A stretch of 36,539 bases of DNA from Nitrososphaerota archaeon (GTDB lineage: Archaea > Thermoproteota > Nitrososphaeria > Nitrososphaerales > CADDZS01). The position numbers were made by a program, and so were the translations under genes. The notes beneath the pieces are model-generated. The model did no database searches. It had not been told where the DNA came from and saw only the letters and a program-made list of their open reading frames with translations. The DNA lies in the NCBI GenBank assembly GCA_013288145.1, contig JABDCJ010000023.1, positions 1 to 36,539 of the forward strand. The letters are read 5' to 3'. This document shows, piece after piece, positions 15,710-23,907 of this stretch; within the stretch, counting starts at the first letter, position 1, and each line of letters begins with the position of its first letter.

Positions 15710-18610
15710 ATGTTAGCTTCATACCTGATTGATTTGCAGGGCGGCGACGATTTTCCAGGATCGCAGGTCCCCATAAGAGAGAGGCACCGAATTCTCCCTT
15801 GGGCTTTGCTTGCCCTTGTCCTTGTAATAGTAGGGCTGTACGCGGCTAGCGTATGGCTGAACTGGACAATCCTTGAAACCATGTACAACGCCAAAGCTGG
15901 GCTTGACTGGTTTGGGATTAACTTCTACGGCGGGCTGACCTTTCTCGTCGCTGCGATTTTAGCTCTGCTTTTTGTGAATCCGTTTCCGCGAAGGAGCGAT
16001 CTTTTCGAATCTTTCAACGCGCTGATTGGCCTTCAGTACAGACAGACCCCGTATGGCGGTTATGGCAGCGGCGTACCTCAGCGTAGAGTAAGGCCGATGT
16101 ATATCCGTCCATCAAAACTTCTCTGGGGATTCTGGCAATTACTAAAGTGGACAATACTTTTTGGAATTTTTTCGGTTTACAATGGATTTCCCGGTTTTGG
16201 AAACTTTACCATAGTCGTCGATATGGCGCTCAAAGGTTATGGTAGTTGGGGCCTAGTTCCGCAGGTCGCGTTCCTCCCGCTTTCTCCTGGATCGTCCAGC
16301 GAGATTATTTCGCTCATACCAACAATGGAAATCCAGTATCAGATTCTCGTCTATTTTGCCCTAGTCCTCATGGTTGTCCTCGCGCTCCGGTTTTTCCTGA
16401 AATTCATCAGGGATGTTGTCATCAGAGCTGGAGACAAGTGGCTCCGAGATATTTTCGTCGCACTTTCAGCAGTGGTTTTTGCAGTTTTCATCGGAATTCC
16501 ATACTGGGGAATGGACGTTACAATTCCGTACGAGTGGGGTGCAGTAGCTACGGTTCTTGTCGCTTTCATAGCGATGGCTATCTTTTTCCATTTGAGCTCA
16601 TCGAAGGAAACAATTCCACTCGCGCAGCGGAGGAGGACTGCGATCATAGTAGCTGCTGCGATCATCATAATACTGCTCCTCTTCAATATCGGCGCGGTTA
16701 CCTACTACCGCCTAAATTTCAACAATAACTATATTGCATACCAGTGGAATCCCCTCGTCTCCAAGCAAGTCCAGGTTGCGAGCTGGGCTGCGGGAATCCA
16801 GAATATGACCTACTCTTCGATTGACCAAATTCCGCCGGGGAACGCTTCTATTACCCTCCCGCTGATTCGTAACTGGGATTCGAATTCATCTTACACCCAG
16901 AGCCAGAACGTGATCGGAGTCAACTGGTTACAGCTTTCGGCTCCTTCTATTGCTTACGTTTACGGACAGGAGTACTGGGTAACTCCCACGACTTTTCTCT
17001 ACCCCGATACAAACGACTGGATTGGTGTTCACCTGATCTACACTCATAGTTCCAAAATCATTCTATTGAACACTCATACGGGGCAGTTCGTAAACGTCAC
17101 TCAAGCTTACAGGATACCCACTCAACCTCTGATGTACTATGGCGAAGATCTTTCGCAAACGACTGGTTTTTCAAACGATGTCTACGTTCACGCGGCGCCA
17201 AACGTTCAGGAAATAGAAGGTGTATCCTACAACGGACCTCCCGATTACACTCTTTGTGGGGCTCAGAGATCTCTGTGGTTCCTTGAACAGTTCCAGTTCG
17301 GTTACGCGTTCTCGCCTCCTCAGGACTGCATCCAGATGCTTCATGATCGGGAAGTGTTTGACAGGGTCCAGAATGTCCTCATCGGTGGCCTGGTAGAAGA
17401 TGGCTCGACATACCTTGTCAGCGATTCACCAGCAGGCGGAAAGAATCTCTACTTTGCGATACAGGTTTACGTTGACTATCCGCTTCACAGCGGTTTTGCG
17501 AATGTTCCATACACCCAGATCCAAAGCTATCTTCGATTTTTCGGAGTAGTGCTCGTAAATGTGGCGACGGGACAGATGCAGGGTTATACTGTAGCAGGTA
17601 ATGATAATTTTCTCTCCTCATTTTACAAACAGTACTATCCGAGCTGGGGGACGGTTCCGAGCTGGCTCCAATCTCAGCTCAGGTATCCTGACCAGCTACT
17701 TGGAAACCAGGTTTTTCAGGGACAGCTGGATGCTGACTTTATCCTTCACGTAAACCAGCCCAGCGTGTTTCGCTCGCAGTCCGACTTTTTCGAGCGCCCA
17801 ACGAATACAGAGGTGCTTTACATCCCATTCGTTGCGGGGAATAATGTATCCTTCGATGCAGTCCAGCTAGTTGAGTTCCAGAGTTCTACCGGGAAAAACC
17901 TAGCCGGTCTTTATGTAATATCAGGTGGCAAGAATTTAGGGCAAATGACCCTGTACCAGTCGAACGCAACCGGGATAAATTCTTCTCCGCTATTTGGACC
18001 CACGGCTGCATTGAGCGCTTTTGGCTCCGATTATGCAACTCAGCAGGCGGTCACTTTAACCCGCGCTACGCCGGGCAACATTCTTCTCTATCCTGTAAAT
18101 GGTCATTTGTACTATTTCATTCCTGCCTACGTCCGTCAGGCATCGGGTACAAGCGTTGTCGAAAGAAATCCGTTCGTTGATGTCATAAATGCTCAGAATT
18201 CGAGCGCTCCAGTCCGGCTGATATACACTAATTCCAGCGCGATAAACACCTATGACCTGACGCAGAACCCAATTTTCACGAATTCAACTCTAAGAGCTCA
18301 ATACGTTAGTGGGCTATTTACCTCACAGCATATTGCACTCACAAACTCCACAGTGACGAGTGTCAATATTGTTAACAACATCGCGTCGGCAACCTACCAG
18401 GTCGATTCGGAGCAAAACGCTACTACTTCCATGGTTAAGCACTTCATCAGCGCCTACGTTCAGAACTCTACGATTACGGGGAGTGGACTTGCATTCGGAA
18501 CTTTGTTTTACTGGGTTCCCTCGCCGGGCACGGTAGATTACGGTTTCGTCGTATCCAGTCTTGGGGTTACAAAACTGTATTATATTTCAGTCATCGTCGG
18601 AACGACCTGA
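15710..18610 (+). CDS. UPF0182 family large membrane protein
   Basis: This 966-residue protein has about seven membrane segments in its first third (roughly residues 30-50, 70-92, 140-160, 210-231, 246-266, 276-295 and 309-331), then a large extracytoplasmic domain. Family-like blocks such as GGLVEDGSTYLVSDSPAGG, SYLRFFGVVLVNVATGQMQG, RYPDQLLGNQVFQGQLDADF and LLYPVNGHLYYFIPAYVRQ point to UPF0182 (COG1615), known from actinobacteria and archaea with no established function. Several N-x-S/T sites in the outer domain suggest glycosylation. A TATA-like TTTAAAAG lies about 20 bases upstream, which would fit a nearly leaderless transcript. A small membrane-anchored protein follows after 13 bases and is probably in the same operon. 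Confidence 0.9.
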   Translation: MLASYLIDLQGGDDFPGSQVPIRERHRILPWALLALVLVIVGLYAASVWLNWTILETMYNAKAGLDWFGINFYGGLTFLVAAILALLFVNPFPRRSDLFESFNALIGLQYRQTPYGGYGSGVPQRRVRPMYIRPSKLLWGFWQLLKWTILFGIFSVYNGFPGFGNFTIVVDMALKGYGSWGLVPQVAFLPLSPGSSSEIISLIPTMEIQYQILVYFALVLMVVLALRFFLKFIRDVVIRAGDKWLRDIFVALSAVVFAVFIGIPYWGMDVTIPYEWGAVATVLVAFIAMAIFFHLSSSKETIPLAQRRRTAIIVAAAIIIILLLFNIGAVTYYRLNFNNNYIAYQWNPLVSKQVQVASWAAGIQNMTYSSIDQIPPGNASITLPLIRNWDSNSSYTQSQNVIGVNWLQLSAPSIAYVYGQEYWVTPTTFLYPDTNDWIGVHLIYTHSSKIILLNTHTGQFVNVTQAYRIPTQPLMYYGEDLSQTTGFSNDVYVHAAPNVQEIEGVSYNGPPDYTLCGAQRSLWFLEQFQFGYAFSPPQDCIQMLHDREVFDRVQNVLIGGLVEDGSTYLVSDSPAGGKNLYFAIQVYVDYPLHSGFANVPYTQIQSYLRFFGVVLVNVATGQMQGYTVAGNDNFLSSFYKQYYPSWGTVPSWLQSQLRYPDQLLGNQVFQGQLDADFILHVNQPSVFRSQSDFFERPTNTEVLYIPFVAGNNVSFDAVQLVEFQSSTGKNLAGLYVISGGKNLGQMTLYQSNATGINSSPLFGPTAALSAFGSDYATQQAVTLTRATPGNILLYPVNGHLYYFIPAYVRQASGTSVVERNPFVDVINAQNSSAPVRLIYTNSSAINTYDLTQNPIFTNSTLRAQYVSGLFTSQHIALTNSTVTSVNIVNNIASATYQVDSEQNATTSMVKHFISAYVQNSTITGSGLAFGTLFYWVPSPGTVDYGFVVSSLGVTKLYYISVIVGTT

Positions 18611-18623
18611 GAGAGAAAATTAG

Positions 18624-18923
18624 ATGTCACAATCCAGGGACGCAGATTTTGATTCGTGGATCCGTTCGAGGTACAGCGGGCGACCGTTTTACGTTTCGGG
18701 ACATAAATTCGAAAAATCCCAGTCGGGATCGGTATTAATCGACAAGGCAACTTTTGAGCTTGAAGAAGCAATTGAGTTAGGGCATATGCTACTCTCGATC
18801 AATCCCGTTTCGAGACTATCTGCCCAGGTTGCGATCTGGGAGAAAAATGGAACCCTGGTGAAATTCGTCCTTGTTTTCGCGATCTTACTTTTGTTGATCG
18901 TTATACTTTTCCTTCGCCGTTAA
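18624..18923 (+). CDS. Small C-terminally membrane-anchored protein (99 aa)
   Basis: The 99-residue protein has a charged soluble part and one hydrophobic segment at about residues 79-96 (FVLVFAILLLLIVILFL) followed by two Arg, so it is probably tail-anchored with its N-terminus in the cytoplasm. I recognise no family. It starts at ATG 13 bases after the UPF0182 stop, so translation is likely coupled and it may assist that membrane protein. Its role is unknown. Confidence 0.72.
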   Translation: MSQSRDADFDSWIRSRYSGRPFYVSGHKFEKSQSGSVLIDKATFELEEAIELGHMLLSINPVSRLSAQVAIWEKNGTLVKFVLVFAILLLLIVILFLRR

Positions 18924-18988
18924 TTAGGGCATTTAACACAGAAGGATAATCATTGTTCGAATAGAAGAGAAATCGGAAGAAATTTTCC

Positions 18989-19675
18989 TTGTCTAAAAGC
19001 GAAGAAACTCTAGTTCTGAAGCTTTCTGGAAGTCTCTTCTTCTCTGAAGAATATGGTAAGGTCACCAAGGCAATTACTGGGGCATTGCAACAACGATCTC
19101 AAATCAGAGTCGTTCTTGTCGCTGGCGGAGGCGCTAAGGCGAGAGAGTACATCGACGTCGCATCAAAAGTTGGAGCGGATCAAACGACTCTTGACGAAAT
19201 AGGAATCATGACATCCCGAATCAACGCTATGATCCTCGCTACGTCAATGGGAGAGTTTTCGGAAACGAACGTGCCAGAAACTTTACGAGAATTGCTCCAG
19301 TCGTTAAAACAGAACCGCGCGGTCGCTATTGGAGGTCTTCATCCTGGACAAAGTACGAACGCAGTCGGAGCCCTTGTTGCAGAGAAGACGAAAGCTCGAA
19401 GATTCATAAACGCAACTGACGTTGACGGAGTCTACAACAAAGACCCGAGAAAATTCAAAGACGCACAAAGAATCGACCGTATAAGTATTGGAGAACTCGA
19501 AGAAATAATCGGCGGAGAGTCGATGCAAGCAGGACATTATGATCTGATGGATCCTGTTGCTCTAAAACTTGTAGAGAGATCAAAAACAAGCACCTGGATA
19601 ATAAAATGCGTATCGAAAAGAATCGAGTCTGCACTCCTTGGTGAGCGAGTTGGCGGGACAGAAATTGTATTCTGA
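18989..19675 (+). CDS. pyrH: UMP kinase (archaeal type)
   Basis: This enzyme phosphorylates UMP to UDP in pyrimidine nucleotide synthesis. The 228 residues match the short archaeal form of the amino-acid-kinase fold. LKLSGSLFF is at the N-terminus, the glycine-rich VVLVAGGGAKAREYI binds phosphate, AIGGLHPGQSTNAVGALVAE contacts the nucleotide, and NATDVDGVYNKDPRKFKDA is the classic kinase block. Translation starts at TTG (18989). The gene is 65 bases after the small membrane protein and precedes tRNA-Leu(CAA) on the same strand, though the tRNA appears to have its own promoter. Confidence 0.95.
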   Translation: MSKSEETLVLKLSGSLFFSEEYGKVTKAITGALQQRSQIRVVLVAGGGAKAREYIDVASKVGADQTTLDEIGIMTSRINAMILATSMGEFSETNVPETLRELLQSLKQNRAVAIGGLHPGQSTNAVGALVAEKTKARRFINATDVDGVYNKDPRKFKDAQRIDRISIGELEEIIGGESMQAGHYDLMDPVALKLVERSKTSTWIIKCVSKRIESALLGERVGGTEIVF

Positions 19676-19730
19676 AAAGTTCTTCTGCCTTCCAGAACGT
19701 CTAAGAAGAAAAGCTAATGAGAGATCAAAG

Positions 19731-19738
19731 TTATTTAT
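19731..19738 (+). promoter_or_regulatory. Probable TATA box of tRNA-Leu(CAA)
   Basis: TTATTTAT lies about 35 bases before the first tRNA base, similar to the spacing at the other tRNA-Leu in this window. Confidence 0.45.
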
Positions 19739-19769
19739 TGTCCTTCAGTAAACTCCCTAAAAACAACTT

Positions 19770-19933
19770 GGAGGGGTAGCGAAACTAACCTAAAGTTCGC
19801 GCAAGGCCTGGTCAAACGCGGCGGAAGCCTCGATAGAAAAGAGGTTGCCGAGACTCAAGATCAAAACAGAGAGGTTCTTGTATGCGAAATCCGCTCTCTT
19901 AGGGGTTCATGGGTTCGAATCCCATCCCCTCCA
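19770..19933 (+). tRNA. tRNA-Leu (anticodon CAA) with three predicted introns
   Basis: The acceptor ends GGAGGGG (19770-19776) and CCCCTCC plus discriminator A are 164 bases apart. The T-arm is ATGGG-TTCGAAT-CCCAT. Removing three segments gives a perfect cloverleaf: about 19784-19805 (22 nt, in the D-loop), about 19825-19852 (28 nt, in the 5' anticodon stem) and about 19860-19888 (29 nt, canonical 37/38). The mature D-stem is GCG/CGC with a 13-base loop, the anticodon arm is GCGGA-CTCAAGA-TCCGC, and the variable arm has 14 bases, totalling 85 nt. That is the same architecture and length as tRNA-Leu(CAG) in this window. Intron borders can slide by one or two bases. Intron-exon hairpins such as CCTC/GAGG in intron 2 support endonuclease substrates. 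No CCA is encoded. Confidence 0.88.
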
Positions 19934-20234
19934 TTAACCCCTCCGAACCCATCATGGGGTCGAATCCCAAGAGCGATGTAATTTTTTGTTTTTTTACCAC
20001 TTGGAGGGATAAATTTGTCCACCCTACGAAGCTAGGCGACCGCACGCAGTCTGCCTACGAAAACTAATATCTTTCCATTTGCATTAATGGGATCCATTAC
20101 TATTTCGCAGCCTAAACTCAAAGAGACTCAATTCCTTTATGGAATTGGATATCATCCACTGCATAATTATGCCCTAACTGATAATTTTTATTAGGATAAA
20201 CCGTGTCCATGGACTGCCTAATTTCACGTTATTT
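19934..20234. other. Post-tRNA intergenic region with a T-arm-like remnant, T-runs and a hairpin
   Basis: Right after the tRNA is CATGGGGTCGAATCCCA (19953-19969), a second T-arm-like sequence that resembles the tRNA 3' end without an acceptor. T-runs follow at 19982-19994. A hairpin CAATTCC-TTTAT-GGAATTG is at 20129-20147, between the tRNA and the end of the PLP-enzyme gene on the opposite strand; it may act in termination. No gene is seen. Confidence 0.55.
19982..19994 (+). terminator. T-rich terminator after tRNA-Leu(CAA)
   Basis: Six T, one G and seven T form an archaeal-type oligo-T termination signal about 50 bases after the tRNA 3' end. No stable stem is needed for archaeal termination. 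Confidence 0.45.
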
Positions 20235-21326
20235 TTACCTTCGAGCAACGGGGCAAATTGTTTCGACGCGGTCTCCCCGCATGCCGTAGAATTTGCCATA
20301 GAGGTTGAGCGTAGTATCGCAATGACTTGGAATGAATTTTAGTCGTTCTCCGATAGATAGACTCGGAGAGTTTGGATCCACCTTCAACGTTCCATGCTCG
20401 TCACCTGCAGGCCAGTAAGAGATTCCTTCTAGGCCCACAGGCTTCGGCATCCCATCGTAGCCGAGAATTTGGTATTCTAACGAACACGCTTTCCACCCCA
20501 TATCAACTATAACGCGTTCTCTCGATGGAGCGCTGACAACCGAAGTTAACAAGAACAGGGAGTTATGGAAAGTAGAACTCAGGTTCTCAATCAAATTGTA
20601 TCTTGAATCCATTACAACATAGGATCCGGGTTGAATCTCCGTTATTCCAGGAATTTCTGCGGCGATATTGTATGTCCCCGTGCCGCCGGATGTAACTATT
20701 TCTGGATCCAGTCCTAATTTTTTTGATTCGTCCAAAGCTTTTGTTAATGGGGTCAGTGCTTCATAATCGACTTTTTTTCTTTCGTCAAAACTTGGGTATT
20801 TTATCTGTAGGTGTCCTTCGTAACCCATGAAGCCACGAAATCTCAGACCTTCCACGCGAGACAGTGCCAGCGCAAGGGATGGCGCTTCCTTAGGTTCAAC
20901 ACCCGTACGGTTCTGCCCAACATTCATTTCGACCAGGAAATCAACTACTAGATCTCTCGATCTTGCAAACTTCGCTAGACGCTGTCCATTCTCAAGATTG
21001 TCTAATGTAATTGTAATATTCCCATTTTTTCGAAGGGCCAAAAAACGGTCCATGGCAATGTCAGAAACGATGATATTTGTTAACAAGACTTCACTCTCTA
21101 TGCCATTGAAAATTAGGGCCTCCGCTTCTTCTAACGTTTGACAGCATAAGCCAATTGCCCCTGCCTCTAGCTGTTTTCTTGCTATGAGTGGATTTTTGTG
21201 AGCCTTGCAGTGTGGCCGCAACCCAGACTTGACTGATTTACAGTATTCAGCCATTGTCAGGATGTTCCGTTCAAGGATGTCCAAGTCGACGATGGTTGCT
21301 GGAGTCGGAATTTCCTCTATTTTCAT
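20235..21326 (-). CDS. D-threonine aldolase / D-serine dehydratase-like PLP enzyme (copy 1)
   Basis: This 363-residue fold-type III PLP enzyme belongs to the D-threonine aldolase/DSD family. The alanine-racemase-like barrel starts with TPATIVDLDILERNI, and the PLP Schiff-base lysine is Lys41 in RPHCKAHKNP. The phosphate-binding area includes SGGTGTYNIA and EIQPGSYVVMD. The C-terminal metal site shows His335 and Asp337 in PSHCDTTLNLYG, the HxD pair of bacterial D-threonine aldolases. It likely cleaves or dehydrates a D-beta-hydroxy amino acid with a divalent metal. It begins at ATG, 12 bases after the stop of a paralogous gene on the same strand, so the two form a tandem operon. The exact substrate cannot be read from sequence. 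Confidence 0.9.
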   Translation of the reverse strand: MKIEEIPTPATIVDLDILERNILTMAEYCKSVKSGLRPHCKAHKNPLIARKQLEAGAIGLCCQTLEEAEALIFNGIESEVLLTNIIVSDIAMDRFLALRKNGNITITLDNLENGQRLAKFARSRDLVVDFLVEMNVGQNRTGVEPKEAPSLALALSRVEGLRFRGFMGYEGHLQIKYPSFDERKKVDYEALTPLTKALDESKKLGLDPEIVTSGGTGTYNIAAEIPGITEIQPGSYVVMDSRYNLIENLSSTFHNSLFLLTSVVSAPSRERVIVDMGWKACSLEYQILGYDGMPKPVGLEGISYWPAGDEHGTLKVDPNSPSLSIGERLKFIPSHCDTTLNLYGKFYGMRGDRVETICPVARR

Positions 21327-21338
21327 TATAACTCATTC

Positions 21339-22454
21339 CTACCTGATATTTTTTCCATGCCCCAAAGTTGGGACCAGCAGCTCCACTTCGCCTTTGCGCG
21401 TTACGACAAAATTGTCGTAAAGACTGGTCGTAGTATCGATGTCGGAAGTCACTAGTTCCACCCTATCGCCACGATTCAGTTTGGCTCCCGGGCCAGTTTC
21501 GATGTGCGTGTGTTCAGCGTTTAGCTCGACCACCTTCATACCAGCCGTAGGAGTTCGCAATTCAGGGAGGCCGTGATGACCGCTGATCGCAGTTCTTCCC
21601 GCATCCAGAATGGCTCTGTTCGGTTTTGGCAAACTGATTACCTGCGACTCCACCCAGAGCGCGTACTCGAACTCTGGACAGAATTTGTGGTGATCCGTAT
21701 CCATCAGGATGTAGGAGCCCGCTTGAATCTCGGTAACCCCCAGAGTTCCGGCGGCTACCTTGTAGGAAGTGCTACTCCCGCAGCTAACTATGTCCACTTC
21801 GATTCCCCGGTCTCTGATTGCATCTCCCGTCTCGATGAGCCTTTCCAGCGCCAATCCGGTAACTTCATTGCTCTTTTCCATGTTGGAGGAATCCGGTAGC
21901 CCCCCTTCGTAACCCATCACGCCTCGAAAGTGCACATTCGGGAGTTTTGAAATTCCCACTGCGAGATCAGCTCCGGGTTTTCCAGGGGGAACACCGCAAC
22001 GATTCAAAATCCCTTCGAGCATGGGATCTCCGGCAGAACTACCACCGCTGAGATTCACGTCTACTAGCAGATCGATCTCAGAGCCCGCCTCTGTCGCAGC
22101 ATTTGAGATCTGTCTAGCGTTATCCAGATCATCCACGGTCACCTTCAGATTGCAGTATTTTGCCAACCTAGCCAGGCGCTGTGTCTTGTAATTCCCGATA
22201 ATCTCGTTTGCGATTAGAATATCTGCGATACCGGCCTGTGCCATGATTTCAGCTTCTCCAAGCTTTGCACAGGTAATCCCAGAAGATCCCCCGTCGAGTT
22301 GCATGTGGGCAAAGAAGGGCGATTTGTGGATCTTGGTGTGCGCCCTAAGTTTGCACTTTTTCGGAGCGAGAAAATCGTGCATCGTTCGAATATTCTTCTC
22401 TGCAGTCTCTATATCTACGATTAGAGCCGGGGTGTCTACATCGACGAGTTTCAG
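21339..22454 (-). CDS. D-threonine aldolase / D-serine dehydratase-like PLP enzyme (copy 2, apparent CTG start)
   Basis: This is a paralogue of the next gene. The first ATG (22382) would omit conserved N-terminal sequence. The frame continues upstream as LKLVDVDTPALIVDIETAEK to CTG at 22454, three codons after an in-frame TGA (22461-22463). With CTG as start the protein has 371 residues, its first residue aligns with Met1 of copy 1, and the PLP lysine in AHTKIHKSP becomes residue 41, as in copy 1. No ATG, GTG or TTG exists in between, and TTGGAG lies about 11 bases upstream. The C-terminal metal site reads SDIDTT where copy 1 has SHCDTT, so the metal-binding His is Asp. Substrate is unknown and may differ from copy 1. 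A start-codon mutation or a base-call error are the alternatives. Confidence 0.85.
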   Translation of the reverse strand: MKLVDVDTPALIVDIETAEKNIRTMHDFLAPKKCKLRAHTKIHKSPFFAHMQLDGGSSGITCAKLGEAEIMAQAGIADILIANEIIGNYKTQRLARLAKYCNLKVTVDDLDNARQISNAATEAGSEIDLLVDVNLSGGSSAGDPMLEGILNRCGVPPGKPGADLAVGISKLPNVHFRGVMGYEGGLPDSSNMEKSNEVTGLALERLIETGDAIRDRGIEVDIVSCGSSTSYKVAAGTLGVTEIQAGSYILMDTDHHKFCPEFEYALWVESQVISLPKPNRAILDAGRTAISGHHGLPELRTPTAGMKVVELNAEHTHIETGPGAKLNRGDRVELVTSDIDTTTSLYDNFVVTRKGEVELLVPTLGHGKNIR

Positions 22455-22560
22455 GGTAGATCAAGCTCCAAGTTTCTTAAAGAGGCGTAGGTTTGGCTAG
22501 GTTTCCGTCTATCATGTTACTATTTTTCTGATCATTTGGACGCGTCATAACTCTTGTCAC

Positions 22561-23571
22561 CTAATGTGAGTCCTCTCGAAAGTATGGTAACACCTTTTCT
22601 CCGACAAATCTAATGTTCTCGGGTTTTGATTGCGTGACGATGGTAACGGAGGTTGCCCCAACCTTCTGATACTGTTCGATCTCTTCGATCAAAACCTCTG
22701 GCGAAGTAACGAAGACCTTGCTTTGAAGAATCTGTTCATCCGAAACCCTCGTCCCCCTCTGTTCGATTTTTCGTGGATCTATTTCATCCAAAGAGCCTCT
22801 ATCAAACAAGCCGGCATCTCCTAACCGCCTAACCTCCTCCACGCCGCTTTGCTTGCTGTCCGCAAACCACGATGAAATATTTGCAACCTTTTCCATTTTG
22901 TTCGGATCTTTCCCTGCCTTAACTGCCGCGGCCTCAAATGCCGGAAAAATTTCCTCTCTACATTTTTGGGGGCTAGCTATTGTTACGAGGTGATCTGCGT
23001 ATTGCCCTGCGTAAGCTGCTCCTTTAGGACCTAGTGCAGAAAAATAAATTTCAATTTTGGATTTGGGTTTAGTATAGAGGAAGACATCCTTCATAGAAAA
23101 GTACTTTCCTGAAAACGAAAAATATTCCTCGCTTTCCCAAAGTTTGCGCATCAATGTTATCCCCTCCACGAGTCTATCTATGCGTTCTCTCCATGGAGGC
23201 CACTTACCATTCGACATGAATCGGGATTCCGACATTGCTTCCCCGGAGCCGACGCCCAAAAGGAATCTGCCGGGGTACATGTTATCGATCGTAGCAGCCG
23301 CCTGCGCAATTATCGCAGGATGATATCTTCCGCCTATGGGAATAGTTACTGACGGCCCAACTTTGATTTCTTTGGTTCTATCCAGTGCAACCGGAAGGTA
23401 AGACCACACAAAACCAGATCTTTTTCGACTGTGTGTCCAGGGTAGAAAATGATCTCCTAGCCAAGCATAATTGATACCACATTTCTCAGCGAGGGCGACG
23501 CATTCCACAAAATTGTAGGGATCTACGTAGCTCTCGCCAATGTCTATGGTAATCCGTACTGGGTTGGGCAT
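22561..23571 (-). CDS. LLM-class F420-dependent oxidoreductase (F420-G6PDH-like)
   Basis: The 336-residue TIM-barrel protein of the luciferase-like family resembles the coenzyme F420-dependent glucose-6-phosphate dehydrogenase-like subgroup. Supporting blocks are the N-terminal CGINYAWLGDHFLPW, VGPSVTIPIGGRYHPAIIAQ, and the F420-phosphate loop GRFLLGVGSGEAMSESRF. Proteins of this type move hydride between F420 and alcohols, aldehydes or other small substrates. Sugar phosphate is only one option and cannot be assumed. No signal peptide is present, so it acts in the cytoplasm. It starts at ATG and lies on the same strand as the two PLP enzymes, about 106 bases before copy 2, so it could head that operon. 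Confidence 0.9.
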   Translation of the reverse strand: MPNPVRITIDIGESYVDPYNFVECVALAEKCGINYAWLGDHFLPWTHSRKRSGFVWSYLPVALDRTKEIKVGPSVTIPIGGRYHPAIIAQAAATIDNMYPGRFLLGVGSGEAMSESRFMSNGKWPPWRERIDRLVEGITLMRKLWESEEYFSFSGKYFSMKDVFLYTKPKSKIEIYFSALGPKGAAYAGQYADHLVTIASPQKCREEIFPAFEAAAVKAGKDPNKMEKVANISSWFADSKQSGVEEVRRLGDAGLFDRGSLDEIDPRKIEQRGTRVSDEQILQSKVFVTSPEVLIEEIEQYQKVGATSVTIVTQSKPENIRFVGEKVLPYFREDSH

Positions 23572-23907
23572 CTAACATTCCATCGCGTCAGGTCCCAGGT
23601 TAAAAAATACTATCTTTCTCTCGGATTTGGTAAGATTCCAATGATTCTGACAATCTTAGAGAATCCGTATTCTTGCAGGTCTTGACATAGATCGAATTTT
23701 CACAATGACGATTTTGATAGCTACAGTTTCCGGACATCAAGTGCTCCAACAAGAGTCCAAGTTCCGTTCATGATCTCCTATCAGAAGATCGACGTTATCC
23801 CCAAAAGTATCTCTCACCGGATTGAATTTTAGGGCGTGGAATTATTCCCTGAAAGCAGATCTCTGTAGACGTAGGTCGTTAGAAAAGATCTCTCTGACTC
23901 TGCATAG
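23572..23907. other. Intergenic region
   Basis: These 336 bases lie between the cyclase-family gene and the F420-dependent oxidoreductase, both on the minus strand. A TATA-like run (ATTTTTTAAC on the minus strand, near 23600-23610) lies about 30 bases before the oxidoreductase start. Nothing else is evident. Confidence 0.45.

Noticed and set aside
19953..19969. A second tRNA gene directly after tRNA-Leu(CAA)
   Set aside because: Only a T-arm-like sequence is present; there is no acceptor 3' strand and no upstream cloverleaf part.
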